Of a stretch of DNA of 64,000 nt, positions 1-8,425 are shown piece by piece. Numbering within the stretch: position 1 is the first letter of the stretch; every line of letters begins with the position of its first letter. The notes beneath the pieces are model-generated. The model was not told where the DNA came from, made no database searches, and was given only the letters and a program-made list of their open reading frames with translations. The DNA is from a candidate division WOR-3 bacterium (lineage in GTDB: Bacteria; Hydrothermota; Tepidihabitantia; Tepidihabitantales; Tepidihabitantaceae). The position numbers and the translations under genes are program-made. The stretch lies in NCBI GenBank assembly GCA_013177935.1, contig JABLXZ010000004.1, forward strand, positions 248,001-312,000. The letters run 5' to 3'.

Positions 1-2
1 TT

Positions 3-62
3 GACGATCGGCGCGACAAATCGGTTACGATGAAAGAAAAGGTGGCCAGGGTTAAAGATTAA
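3..62 (+). CDS. possible C-terminal tail of an unidentified gene
   Basis: Only this forward frame is open from the window edge to a TAA at 60-62; the other two hit stops within 35 bases. The roughly 19 residues are highly charged, like a cytoplasmic C-terminus. There is too little to identify a family, and the open frame could be chance. Confidence 0.22.
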   Translation, partial: DDRRDKSVTMKEKVARVKD

Positions 63-73
63 CCCCAGCCACC
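41..73 (-). terminator. rho-independent terminator, minus strand
   Basis: GGTGGC...GGGTTAA pairs with TTAACCC...GCCACC around an AGA loop, with one two-base internal mismatch. On the minus strand the hairpin is followed by TTTTCTTTC. It would end transcription from the small gene at 193-396. The plus side lacks a T-run. Confidence 0.6.
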
Positions 74-192
74 TTCGCCTTCACATCTCAACCACTCTAA
101 GCCATCCCATAATGACCCGGCAATAAACGCCACCCAATCTTCATTCGCCCTGGTTTGGTCGTATACCCAAAATGATGGCAACATCTTTACCT

Positions 193-396
193 CTATTTAC
201 CACCCAGGCCCGACATAATAATCCTGGTCTGCTCCACACGCTCCTGATAAACCTCACTCATCGCCTCGTTATCAAACTGCACCACCTCATCTCTTTTTCC
301 ATCACTCCGATGCGACCGAAAAAGCATCACCGCGGTTACGAGCAGCCCTATTCCCACCAAGAAACCTATCAACCGACCAAATCTTGTATCCAGCAT
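193..396 (-). CDS. small single-pass membrane protein
   Basis: A 67-residue protein of unknown function. Residues 6-26 form one hydrophobic helix (GRLIGFLVGIGLLVTAVMLF). A basic stretch and an acidic/polar tail follow, so it is probably anchored with the tail in the cytoplasm. An ATG at 411 in the same frame is less likely, because the bases right after it (AGAGGAGGT) form a Shine-Dalgarno about 6 nt before the ATG at 396, which is used here. It stands alone and is followed by a terminator at 41-73. No family was recognised. Confidence 0.55.
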   Translation of the reverse strand: MLDTRFGRLIGFLVGIGLLVTAVMLFRSHRSDGKRDEVVQFDNEAMSEVYQERVEQTRIIMSGLGGK

Positions 397-660
397 CTTA
401 CCTCCTCTCATTCGAAAAAATGTGCAGCATCTGTGCCATAATTAATAATATTAGCAAGTAATTATTTTACAATGAGTTACGAATTCAATTCCCAAAACTT
501 GAACCAGAACTGTCTCATCTGGCGATACACTCAGAATTATGATACACATCGAATAACAACTTTAACGCTTTGAAAATATTTAACTTATATCATTGTTAAC
601 GATAATGAGACACTAATTTTCTGTAATGAAACACATTTTCGTAACAACTTCAGGCAAAAC
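397..660. other. AT-rich gap between divergent genes
   Basis: No open frame of note. The only structure seen is an 8-bp inverted repeat, TGTCTCAT at 511-518 and ATGAGACA at 605-612, which could be paired sites for the regulator encoded just downstream. The minus-strand promoter of the 193-396 gene must lie here, but no clear box pair is seen. Confidence 0.4.
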
Positions 661-689
661 TTGACAAATGGTTAATTAATATCTATTCT
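661..689 (+). promoter_or_regulatory. leaderless promoter of the HTH gene
   Basis: TTGACA at 661-666, 17-bp spacer, TATTCT at 684-689. Transcription should start near 696, only about 4 nt before the ATG at 700. There is no Shine-Dalgarno. Confidence 0.75.
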
Positions 690-699
690 TAAATAGATA
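680..699. promoter_or_regulatory. putative autoregulatory operator
   Basis: Perfect inverted repeat TATCTATT-N4-AATAGATA lying over the -10 box, the predicted transcription start and the last base before the ATG of an XRE-type regulator gene. A protein bound here would block its own promoter. The operator role is inferred from position and symmetry. Confidence 0.55.
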
Positions 700-1362
700 A
701 TGAGCGGTTCAAAAAAGTATGCGCTTCAGGGGTTGGTTGCCCTTGGCTCTCGGCTCAGAGAGATTCGGATAAACGCTGGCATTTCTCAGATGAAGCTAGC
801 AGAACTGCTGGGCTTAAACCCTACCCACGGTTATAAGTACATCCTCAGATTAGAAAAGGGGCTGGTACCCAATCCAACATTACGGACCATTACCGGATTC
901 CTTGTCGCTTGTGGTGCCACCTGGAAAGACATCGCTGATGTTCTTCCCTCAATTGGAATAAATCCAGCAGCGGAGAGCAAACCCACCCCTTCCGAACCTG
1001 TGATAATTCCACCCACAAAATCTACAATAGAAGCCATTTCCTGGGGTGGGTCGCTACCCGAAGAAAGTGAGGAAAAGAAACTGTTTTCCGAACAGTTCTG
1101 GCGCCAGGTTAAAATTGCGCAGGACCATCTCTGGGACCTGCTTCGTATATCACACCAGACCGGCATCAAACGCCGGTACTACTTCACCTTTGTCCGCTCG
1201 GTCTGTGCCCTGATTACTCGATTCCGCACCGACAAGAAATCGCTGAACAGCGCGCTTGAGAAAATTTTTCTGCGGGCAACCAAACAAGGACTTGACCCTC
1301 AAATCCTCGAACAGATCAAACAGGTCTGCCTGAAAATCTTCGGCGCAGAAACCCCCGCCTGA
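700..1362 (+). CDS. XRE-family HTH transcriptional regulator
   Basis: 220 residues. Residues 14-70 match the XRE/Cro helix-turn-helix pattern (GSRLREIRINAGISQMKLAE, then a recognition-helix region and LEKG). A proline-rich linker (about 90-115) leads to a roughly 100-residue helical C-terminal domain that I do not recognise and that may sense a signal or dimerise. The gene has a leaderless promoter with a perfect inverted repeat across it, which suggests self-repression. Its stop overlaps the next start (TGATG), so it is translationally coupled to the large outer-membrane gene that follows and may control it. Fold confident; target unknown. Confidence 0.8.
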   Translation: MSGSKKYALQGLVALGSRLREIRINAGISQMKLAELLGLNPTHGYKYILRLEKGLVPNPTLRTITGFLVACGATWKDIADVLPSIGINPAAESKPTPSEPVIIPPTKSTIEAISWGGSLPEESEEKKLFSEQFWRQVKIAQDHLWDLLRISHQTGIKRRYYFTFVRSVCALITRFRTDKKSLNSALEKIFLRATKQGLDPQILEQIKQVCLKIFGAETPA

Positions 1363-4097
1363 TGTTTTTTCTTTTACTCGTAATCGCAGTTAACCCTCCG
1401 GTATCTTACAACATTGATGCCCATTTCCTTCCGCGCCATTCTATGTTATCCGGCAGTGCTACGATAACCTTCCGTAATATCTCCTCTGTACCCCAGCAAT
1501 CGCTTTACCTTTACCTCTACCCTAACGCCTTCCAACACCGCAAAACCCGAATGGCAACTGAACTGATTCAACAGGGCTCTTTTGAATGGGCAAGGCAACC
1601 AAAAAGGAGTCATGGTGCGCTTATCATCAAAGATGTCCGTTACAAAGATACACCGTTAAAGTTCCAAATCGACGAAACATTTATGGAAATCTTTCTGCCT
1701 TCCGCCCTTGCCCCTGAAGAGTCAATAACCTTGACGCTGTCTTTCACAATCCAAATCCCCGACTTAATACTCAATTTCGGCAGAAAGGGCGCTTTTTTTA
1801 TCTTAACTCGCTGGTACCCCCAGGTCGTTGCATTTGACCGGTTCGGCTGGCACCGTGGCGACTTTCACCCGCAAGGCGCACCGCCTGGTGCCTTTGCCGA
1901 CTACGAAGTCAAACTACACCTCCCGGAAAAGTGTGTTGTCGCCACAAATGGAGAGGTCTTAAATCTTTCTGACACCCTCTACTGTTTCCGGGCAGGAAAC
2001 CTCACCGACTTCGCATTGGTTATCGCTCCGGACCTCATCTCTTACAACGACTCAAAATCCGCCCCCACTCTCAATATATTCTTAACCCGCAACTTCAGCA
2101 CCCGTGCTCATCAAATTGTCCATCAGGTCCGTCTGATGAACACAGTCTTCACCCATTTCTTTGGCACACCTCCCTTGACGCAACTCACCATCGTTGTCGC
2201 GCCCGGCATCACTCAGACGCCCATCTCCGCTCCGGGACTCATCATCATCGGACAACAACCGCTGCCCTTTACCCGGCTCTGGGAAAAAACCCTTGCCCAG
2301 GAAATCGCCCGGCAGTTTTTTTCTTTCAACCCGGCACCGGATGCCTTTTGCGATCCGCTCCTTTCCAATGGCATCGCCGCCTATGCCGCTAACCGCTACC
2401 TTGAAACAGTTTACGGTGAAAACACCCTGCTTGACCTGCCGTTTTCTCTCCCGTTCCTCAACGGGTTGTCGGACACCTATCTCCACCGTATCTCCTTTTA
2501 CCTCGCCGCCACCAACAACCTGACCACATCTTTAACCCAACCTGTCGCCAAACCGCTTGCCACCGATGCAATTGTTACCTCCCAAGCCGTCCTTTTGCTG
2601 AAATCGCTCGAAAAGGAGATAGGCACCGCCCGCATCGACTCAGCGATTCGCCGCTATCTTGAACTCAACCGCGACCTCCACCCAACAACTCCGGCTTTCA
2701 TCGCATCCCTTACCCATATCGCTGGACCGGAAAAAGAGGTTATCGTAAACCGGCTTCTCAGCCAAAACGGCAAAGCCGATTTTGCCATCCGCCAGATTCG
2801 TCGTACTGACAACAACACTGAAATATCCATCGCGGCAAAGGATGCTTATCCTTTACCGGTCGAAATTAAAACCGTGTTTGCCGATGGCACATCCCGCATC
2901 GACACCATACCACTGGAAAACGGTTCTCTATCTCTCTCCCGGGAAAAGAAAATTGCCCATCTCGTCATCGACCCGCACGAAAAAATCCTTGACGCCAACC
3001 GCTGGAACAACCATTACCCCCGAAGAGTGGAAATCAAACCCATCTTTGCCCTGCCCAGTTTCGACGCCTATCAGCTATTTTATGGACCCTGGTTCTGGTT
3101 TGACAGCTATCGCGGATTTCAACCCGGAGTCTGGCTCGCCGGTAGAAAGTTGCTCGACACCGGACCATTAAAAGGCGAGCACAACTGGGTTATCCTGCAA
3201 AACTACGCCTCCCACAAATCCGACTGGCACACCGGCGTCAGCTATCAGACACCGATAATTTTTTACCCGTTTAAGTCCCGAATTTACTTCTCTGGTGACA
3301 ACTCCTTTCGCGACCGGGGCGTTCGGTTGTATCTTCTTAACGACTTTGGACCGGCATTGCGTCCACCCCAGACCGAGTTTGACTTCGGCTATCGAATTTA
3401 CGAGCTCCTTGACTCCTCAGGCCGTGACCCCCGTGCCTGGGAACTTGCCCGCATTGCCGAACTCCGGGCTCGCCTCGCCCATAATCTCCAATCTCCGCTT
3501 ATCAACCTCAACGGTGAACTGCTTTTCAATCAGGGGATTAAAAAACTGCTATCCCAGTTCCAGTACTCGAAAATCAGCCTTACCGAAAATTTCACCCTCT
3601 TCATTCCGGAAATCATCCCGGTTGCAATTCGGCTTTTTGCCGGCACCATATTCGGCACAACCCCGTCCCAGGAGGAGTTCTACCTTTCCGGTGGACTATC
3701 TTACACACCAGCCGAGCCTGTCTCCTGGGCTTACGAAGGTTTTGCCTCCGGACAGGAACACTGGCACTACGACGGCGATGTCAACTGTCGGGGCTACTAC
3801 GGTCAATACCGGCATGGCAAATTTGCCTATGGTATCAACATCCACATTCTGTTTCCCTCCACCACCTTTCGCTTTCCCCTTTCGGCACTGCAACCATTTT
3901 TTGACCTCGGCAATGTTGGTAACTCCTTAAGTCGCGAACTATTCTCGCCCTGCCTTGATGCTGGCATCCGGGTCAAACTGGGTCCCCTCTATGCCGACTT
4001 CCCTATTTGGAAGAGCAAACCCGAACCCGGTGAAAAACCCCTTGCCTTTCGCTGGTCTCTCGGTTTTAAACTCACCGACCTGACGAGCGGATTTTAA
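1362..4097 (+). CDS. inactive M1-peptidase-like protein fused to an outer-membrane beta-barrel
   Basis: 911 residues with an N-terminal signal-like segment (MFFLLLVIAV). Residues about 15-470 follow the M1 aminopeptidase layout, but the zinc site is gone. Where HEXXH is expected the sequence is QEIAR (313-317), and the downstream NEG reads SNG, placing N336 where the third ligand glutamate should be, with the usual 18-residue spacing. The last roughly 340 residues alternate hydrophobic and aromatic strands and end with FDLGNVG and a GIRVKLGPLYADFPIW-type strand, as in Omp85/surface-antigen barrels. It is probably an outer-membrane binding or assembly protein rather than an enzyme. Translation is coupled to the HTH gene through TGATG. 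Confidence 0.7.
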   Translation: MFFLLLVIAVNPPVSYNIDAHFLPRHSMLSGSATITFRNISSVPQQSLYLYLYPNAFQHRKTRMATELIQQGSFEWARQPKRSHGALIIKDVRYKDTPLKFQIDETFMEIFLPSALAPEESITLTLSFTIQIPDLILNFGRKGAFFILTRWYPQVVAFDRFGWHRGDFHPQGAPPGAFADYEVKLHLPEKCVVATNGEVLNLSDTLYCFRAGNLTDFALVIAPDLISYNDSKSAPTLNIFLTRNFSTRAHQIVHQVRLMNTVFTHFFGTPPLTQLTIVVAPGITQTPISAPGLIIIGQQPLPFTRLWEKTLAQEIARQFFSFNPAPDAFCDPLLSNGIAAYAANRYLETVYGENTLLDLPFSLPFLNGLSDTYLHRISFYLAATNNLTTSLTQPVAKPLATDAIVTSQAVLLLKSLEKEIGTARIDSAIRRYLELNRDLHPTTPAFIASLTHIAGPEKEVIVNRLLSQNGKADFAIRQIRRTDNNTEISIAAKDAYPLPVEIKTVFADGTSRIDTIPLENGSLSLSREKKIAHLVIDPHEKILDANRWNNHYPRRVEIKPIFALPSFDAYQLFYGPWFWFDSYRGFQPGVWLAGRKLLDTGPLKGEHNWVILQNYASHKSDWHTGVSYQTPIIFYPFKSRIYFSGDNSFRDRGVRLYLLNDFGPALRPPQTEFDFGYRIYELLDSSGRDPRAWELARIAELRARLAHNLQSPLINLNGELLFNQGIKKLLSQFQYSKISLTENFTLFIPEIIPVAIRLFAGTIFGTTPSQEEFYLSGGLSYTPAEPVSWAYEGFASGQEHWHYDGDVNCRGYYGQYRHGKFAYGINIHILFPSTTFRFPLSALQPFFDLGNVGNSLSRELFSPCLDAGIRVKLGPLYADFPIWKSKPEPGEKPLAFRWSLGFKLTDLTSGF

Positions 4098-4112
4098 CCA
4101 CCTTTTTGGTAA

Positions 4113-4141
4113 TTGGACAAATAGAGCAAAATTGGTAAAAT
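4113..4141 (+). promoter_or_regulatory. near-leaderless promoter of the MFS gene
   Basis: TTGGAC at 4113-4118, 17-bp spacer, TAAAAT at 4136-4141. The expected start near 4148 lies about 4 nt before the ATG at 4152, and no Shine-Dalgarno is present. Confidence 0.65.
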
Positions 4142-4151
4142 TTTCCTCTTG

Positions 4152-5390
4152 ATGTCGGAAGGCAAAAAAAACTCCACCATCACCTGGACCGCGACCTTTG
4201 CCGCGTTCAAATATCGCAACTACCGGCTCTACTGGCTGGGCAATATGGTGTCATTTATCGGCACCTGGATGCAGAACACCGCCAAAGGCTGGCTCGTCCT
4301 TTCAATAACCAACTCGCCATTCTTTGTCGGGCTCGACTCGACCCTGTCCTGGCTTGCGGTTTGGTTTATCTCGCTGCCCGCTGGTGTCCTTGCTGACCGG
4401 TTCAACAAGCGCAACCTGATGATTATCACCCAATCCGCCCTTGCCCTGTTTGCCCTGCTCCTTGCCCTCTTGACCTGGCTCCAAATCATCACCATCACCC
4501 ACATCCTGCTCATCTCCGGTTTTGCCGGTATCTTTGTTGCACTCAACGCGCCGGTCGCGCAAACGCTTGTCCCGGACCTGGTCGAAAGAAAAGATGTCCT
4601 TAACGCCATCGCCCTCAACTCTTCTATGTTCAACCTTGCCCGGCTGATTGGTCCGGCACTCGCCGGCTCGATACTGACATTCAGCGGTCCGGCGGTCTGC
4701 TTTGCGCTCAACTCGCTCAGTTTTCTTGCCATCATCGTCGCCCTGTTCTTTATTAAACTCAACACCCCGCCGCCACCGCAAACCAACGAGCCTTTTCTTC
4801 ATCGTGTCGGTTCCGGGTTGAAATTTGTAAAGTCCCACCCCGACATCCGGCTTTTGATGATAATGACCGGCATCTTCTCCTCGTTTGGCATCTGTTACAT
4901 ACCTTTAATGCCGGTAATCGCCCGCGATGTGCTCAATCTCGGTGCCCGGGGTTATGGCTTTTTGATGTCGGCGCTGGGTGCCGGCGCCCTGACCGGCGGT
5001 CTTACCCTCGCAACATTAAGTCGCACCCCGCACCGGGGCAAAATTCTCATCACCGGCACCTGCCTGTTGGGTATCCTGCTTCTTGTCCTCTCGTTTGTCC
5101 GCAACACCAATCTCGCCCTTGCCCTGTTTGTCTTCATCGGTTTCTGCCAGACCAGCGTCGCCGCCCTCACCAACACCCTGATTCAAACCCTCTCGCCGGA
5201 TAATATTCGGGGCAGGGCAATGAGCGTATTCAACATCTTTTTCAACGGTATGTTTCCGGTTGGTAGTTTAATTGCCGGTGCCCTGGCTCAGGCAAAGGGT
5301 GCACCCTTTGCCCTGTTTGTCAGCGGACTTTTGGTCCTCACCACCCTGTTAATAGTAACCGCAATCCGACCGCAATTACACCGGCTCTAA
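4152..5390 (+). CDS. MFS exporter (EntS/MFS_3-like)
   Basis: 412 residues with about twelve hydrophobic helices. The N-terminus (FRNYRLYW-like, then GTWMQNTAKGWLVL) and the cytoplasmic loop GVLADRFNKR are typical of the MFS_3 / enterobactin-exporter-like branch, which pumps small molecules out across the inner membrane. The substrate cannot be read from sequence. An upstream TTG at 4149 is in frame, but the ATG at 4152 fits the promoter better. It converges with the minus-strand gene whose stop lies 2 bp away. Confidence 0.85.
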   Translation: MSEGKKNSTITWTATFAAFKYRNYRLYWLGNMVSFIGTWMQNTAKGWLVLSITNSPFFVGLDSTLSWLAVWFISLPAGVLADRFNKRNLMIITQSALALFALLLALLTWLQIITITHILLISGFAGIFVALNAPVAQTLVPDLVERKDVLNAIALNSSMFNLARLIGPALAGSILTFSGPAVCFALNSLSFLAIIVALFFIKLNTPPPPQTNEPFLHRVGSGLKFVKSHPDIRLLMIMTGIFSSFGICYIPLMPVIARDVLNLGARGYGFLMSALGAGALTGGLTLATLSRTPHRGKILITGTCLLGILLLVLSFVRNTNLALALFVFIGFCQTSVAALTNTLIQTLSPDNIRGRAMSVFNIFFNGMFPVGSLIAGALAQAKGAPFALFVSGLLVLTTLLIVTAIRPQLHRL

Positions 5391-5392
5391 AA

Positions 5393-6157
5393 TTACTGAA
5401 CAACCACAAACTTATTCACCCGGAAACGGCTCTTAATAAAGTAAACCCCGGAACTCAACCGCCTCAGGTCAGTGCTACCGGACCCGAGTTTCATCACCCG
5501 TCGGCCTGTGGCATCTACCAGTTGCCCTTCGGTCCCCATCTTTGAGGATAAAAACCGGCTGCTTTTCACTACCGTAGCCCGCGGTTCTAACTCATTAAAC
5601 TGGTCGGTTAACAGCTCGGTCACACCAGTTCCATAACGCACCTTTGCCCGAATCAGATGGTCCGCCGCATCCATTCCCATCGGTGTCACCCAGCCCATAT
5701 CCGGGAAAAACCACCACTGCCGGGATATGGAATCAAAATGGTCATCAGTTGAAAAATGCATATCCCAAACATTCTTCTGCCACCAGACAATGTAAAAGTC
5801 ACCGGAGTCAAAAACCACCGGTTGTGTCAGGTCATAGTCCCGAAAACCCGGGGTTCGTGCCGGCGGCACATCGAGCCGCAGTTCATTATAGAGAATCGTT
5901 CCGGGCTTTCCGTCCGGACCGTCATCGTCGTAAATCCGGAGATAAATCTCTCTGCCACCACTGTAGTTGATTTCGGCTCTTGAACCGAGGACCTCACAGG
6001 GATACAGGGCAGGTGTAAACCGCACCGCCGCGCCAAACGAATCCCGGTCCGAGCACCACCAGGTGGTACTGATGCCGCTATCGTAAAAGATTAGCGAATC
6101 CTCCTGTGCCAGAACCAAAACCGGAATCAGGGCTAAAATCAGAACTGTAAACCGCAA
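5393..6157 (-). CDS. secreted protein with type IX-like C-terminal sorting domain
   Basis: 254 residues. A signal peptide covers residues 1-17 (ending LVLAQ). A beta-rich middle (about 20-175) holds DDDGPDGKPGT, a turn shared with the secreted protein at 9525-11243. The C-terminal 70 residues end in LSSGVYFIKSRFRVNKFVVVQ-like strands typical of Por/type IX sorting domains. Translation starts at TTG 6157, with AGGAGG 6 nt upstream. It lies 58 bp behind the glycosyltransferase gene and may share its transcript. Function unknown, probably a cell-surface or exported protein. Confidence 0.75.
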   Translation of the reverse strand: MRFTVLILALIPVLVLAQEDSLIFYDSGISTTWWCSDRDSFGAAVRFTPALYPCEVLGSRAEINYSGGREIYLRIYDDDGPDGKPGTILYNELRLDVPPARTPGFRDYDLTQPVVFDSGDFYIVWWQKNVWDMHFSTDDHFDSISRQWWFFPDMGWVTPMGMDAADHLIRAKVRYGTGVTELLTDQFNELEPRATVVKSSRFLSSKMGTEGQLVDATGRRVMKLGSGSTDLRRLSSGVYFIKSRFRVNKFVVVQ

Positions 6158-6215
6158 AAGTCACCTCCTGTTTTGGCAATTATATCTCTTCCCATTGTCC
6201 GGTCAAACCCCATCT

Positions 6216-8144
6216 TCAACGCAACTGGTTCAGCGCCTGACGCGCCTTCTCGTGCTTCGGGTCAAGCGTCAGAACCTTCTGCCACAGAATGTGCGCCGAG
6301 TCAACCTTGCCTTCATAGTAATAAGCCAAACCCAGAGAAAACAGCGCGGTGGTGAATGCCGGGTTCAAACTCAGCGCCCGCTGGTACAGACCCTTTGCTT
6401 CACCAAACCGGTGTTTCATCAGTGCGATATTACCAAGATTGTTCCACCCTTCCAGCCCATAAGGGTCCAGTTCCACCACTCGGCGAAACATCATCTCTGC
6501 TGTGTCAAGTTCACCGGTCCGGGCAAACACATTACCCGCTACGCCGTACGCATCCGGTTCGTCCGGATAAAGTTGCACCACCCTTTTTGCCAACTGCCGC
6601 GCCTGTTCCAACCTGCCCTCATCAAGATAAATCGTTGTTGCCAGACCAATGATGTTTGTTGCTGAGTCAATCTTGAGCGCCTGCTCGATTGCCATTTTTG
6701 CCTGTTTTAGTTTCCCGCTCTCGTAGTAACCGAGCGCCGCGGTAAAGTGATTCTGCGCCCGGTCCGCCCTTCTTCCTGCTCCAGCAATATTAAGGTTAAA
6801 TACGAGTAAAGCGATCAGAAAAATTAAGCCGGCGCGTACCCTTTCACTTCCTTTCACCAGGCGCCAGCGCCTTAATCCAACAACCGCGGCTAAAAGATAG
6901 AACGGCACTAGTGGCAGCCGGTAGCGCGCGGTGATGAAAAACGGCACGAATGAGAAACCGTAAACAGTGACAAAAAGATAAACCGGCAGCAATGTCCGCC
7001 ACTTTTCCCGGCTCAAATAAAAACCGGCAAGGGCAAGAGGCAAGACCAGTCCGAAAGGAAACTTGAAAAAGGGCAGGGAGAAAACGAGAAAGTTTAAAAA
7101 ACTGTAGCGCTTGAAAAAGTAGATGTCCCGGTTGTTAGAAACCTCATAACCGGCAAACAGCAGGTAAATCTTTTTCAGGGTCAAAATGAGCGCCCGGCCC
7201 GGACTGCGCTTCCAGAACTCCAGCCCCTTTGCCATCCAGTACCGGTCAATCTCCGCCCCTTTCAGAGTTCTACCCAGTGCCCGTTCCGCACCCACTTTGA
7301 CATCGTTGTAACCACCCCACCAGGAACCCCTTGTACCCGGCACAATTGCCGTAGTCCCATCCGAGTGCTCGTTGTTCCCGATGTAAAAGTTTGTCCCTGC
7401 CTGCCAGGCAATCAAAACCAGTTTGCCGCTCTTTACAAAGTTGCGGACCGAAACCGGCACAATCGGTAAGAGCACCGCCAGGAAAAACGGCACAACCCGA
7501 CGCCACCAGCCCGTGCGGTACCGCCATATAAACCAGAAAAAAAGGGCAACTAAAAACGCCAGTACATTGGGTCGGGCAAGCGCTGCCAGCCCGAAGATAA
7601 ACCCCGGTAAATACCAGTGGCGGTCCAACTTTTTGCTGATAAAGAAGGCAAGAAAACCGGCAAGGATGAGAAAAATTAAAAGAACCGGTATCAGCAACTC
7701 ACCATCAAAATAGATAAACAAAGGATAAACCGCCATCAGCAACCCCGCAGCCAACCCTGTCTGCCGGTCAAACAACCGCTTTCCCAGAAGAAACAACAGA
7801 CCGCAACTCAGCGCACCCAAAACCGCCTGCACCAGCCGGACAACAAAAAAATCAACCCCGAAAATCCTGTACAGCAGGGCAAGGAAAAATGGATAGAGTG
7901 GCGCCCTAAAATAGGCGTCAGTGATAAAATCAGTTCGGGCGACAATCGCCTGCGCCCACTGGTGATGGTAAAGCGCATCCATCTGGGGAGAGAAGAACAG
8001 AGGGTCGTTTGCCTTCGCCTGAAAAAGGTAAATAACCCGCAAAGTTATTGCCACCCCGAATATTAGAAGAAAACCGGGTAGTGCGCCCTTATCAACCGGT
8101 CGCACACCTGAAGGCTCAGGCATCACCTTTTTCTTACGTGCCAC
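6216..8144 (-). CDS. GT39/ArnT-like membrane glycosyltransferase with TPR domain
   Basis: 642 residues. The first roughly 430 form ten or more membrane helices of the dolichyl-phosphate-mannose mannosyltransferase (PMT/ArnT) type. They include an early loop with DALYHHQWAQAI and RAPLYPFFLALLYRIFG, the segment before and around the expected acidic catalytic region. Such enzymes move a sugar from a polyprenyl carrier to a protein or glycan on the outer face of the inner membrane. Residues about 450-642 are tetratricopeptide repeats (such as LDPYGLEGWNNLGNIALMKH) that probably hold the acceptor. GTG start from a leaderless promoter. Confidence 0.8.
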   Translation of the reverse strand: MARKKKVMPEPSGVRPVDKGALPGFLLIFGVAITLRVIYLFQAKANDPLFFSPQMDALYHHQWAQAIVARTDFITDAYFRAPLYPFFLALLYRIFGVDFFVVRLVQAVLGALSCGLLFLLGKRLFDRQTGLAAGLLMAVYPLFIYFDGELLIPVLLIFLILAGFLAFFISKKLDRHWYLPGFIFGLAALARPNVLAFLVALFFWFIWRYRTGWWRRVVPFFLAVLLPIVPVSVRNFVKSGKLVLIAWQAGTNFYIGNNEHSDGTTAIVPGTRGSWWGGYNDVKVGAERALGRTLKGAEIDRYWMAKGLEFWKRSPGRALILTLKKIYLLFAGYEVSNNRDIYFFKRYSFLNFLVFSLPFFKFPFGLVLPLALAGFYLSREKWRTLLPVYLFVTVYGFSFVPFFITARYRLPLVPFYLLAAVVGLRRWRLVKGSERVRAGLIFLIALLVFNLNIAGAGRRADRAQNHFTAALGYYESGKLKQAKMAIEQALKIDSATNIIGLATTIYLDEGRLEQARQLAKRVVQLYPDEPDAYGVAGNVFARTGELDTAEMMFRRVVELDPYGLEGWNNLGNIALMKHRFGEAKGLYQRALSLNPAFTTALFSLGLAYYYEGKVDSAHILWQKVLTLDPKHEKARQALNQLR

Positions 8145-8153
8145 CGGTTTTGA

Positions 8154-8180
8154 GTATTACCACTAACCGCCTGTTGTCAA
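8154..8180 (-). promoter_or_regulatory. leaderless promoter of the glycosyltransferase gene
   Basis: On the minus strand TTGACA (8180-8175), 15-bp spacer, TAATAC (8159-8154). The GTG start at 8144 lies 9 nt past the -10 box. No Shine-Dalgarno. The stretch 8181-8391 between this and the divergent promoter shows nothing else I can name. Confidence 0.65.
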
Positions 8181-8391
8181 GCACAAAACCGTAACTTCAC
8201 CCTTTTTCTGCCATCTTTCCCATCTTTTAGACCCAGAAAGAGAACTAAATTAACGCCCGAACTCACCTTTTTATCATAGCCACCCGCCTAACCTATCTTT
8301 TTACAAACAGTTGGCAACAATAAAAAATTTCCAGTTCTCGGTTTTGGGACAGACCCCTACCCCTCCTCGGAACTGTTACCGGTATCCCCCC

Positions 8392-8419
8392 TTGATTTCC
8401 CTTTGTGGTGTTTTATAAT
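8392..8419 (+). promoter_or_regulatory. leaderless promoter of the YggS-like gene
   Basis: TTGATT at 8392-8397, 16-bp spacer, perfect TATAAT at 8414-8419. The ATG at 8426 coincides with the expected transcription start. Confidence 0.75.
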
Positions 8420-8425
8420 CCCCTG

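Noticed and set aside
172-441. 89-codon plus-strand frame opposite the small membrane protein
   Set aside because: No ribosome site and no coding-like composition; the minus strand has an ideal Shine-Dalgarno and a membrane helix.
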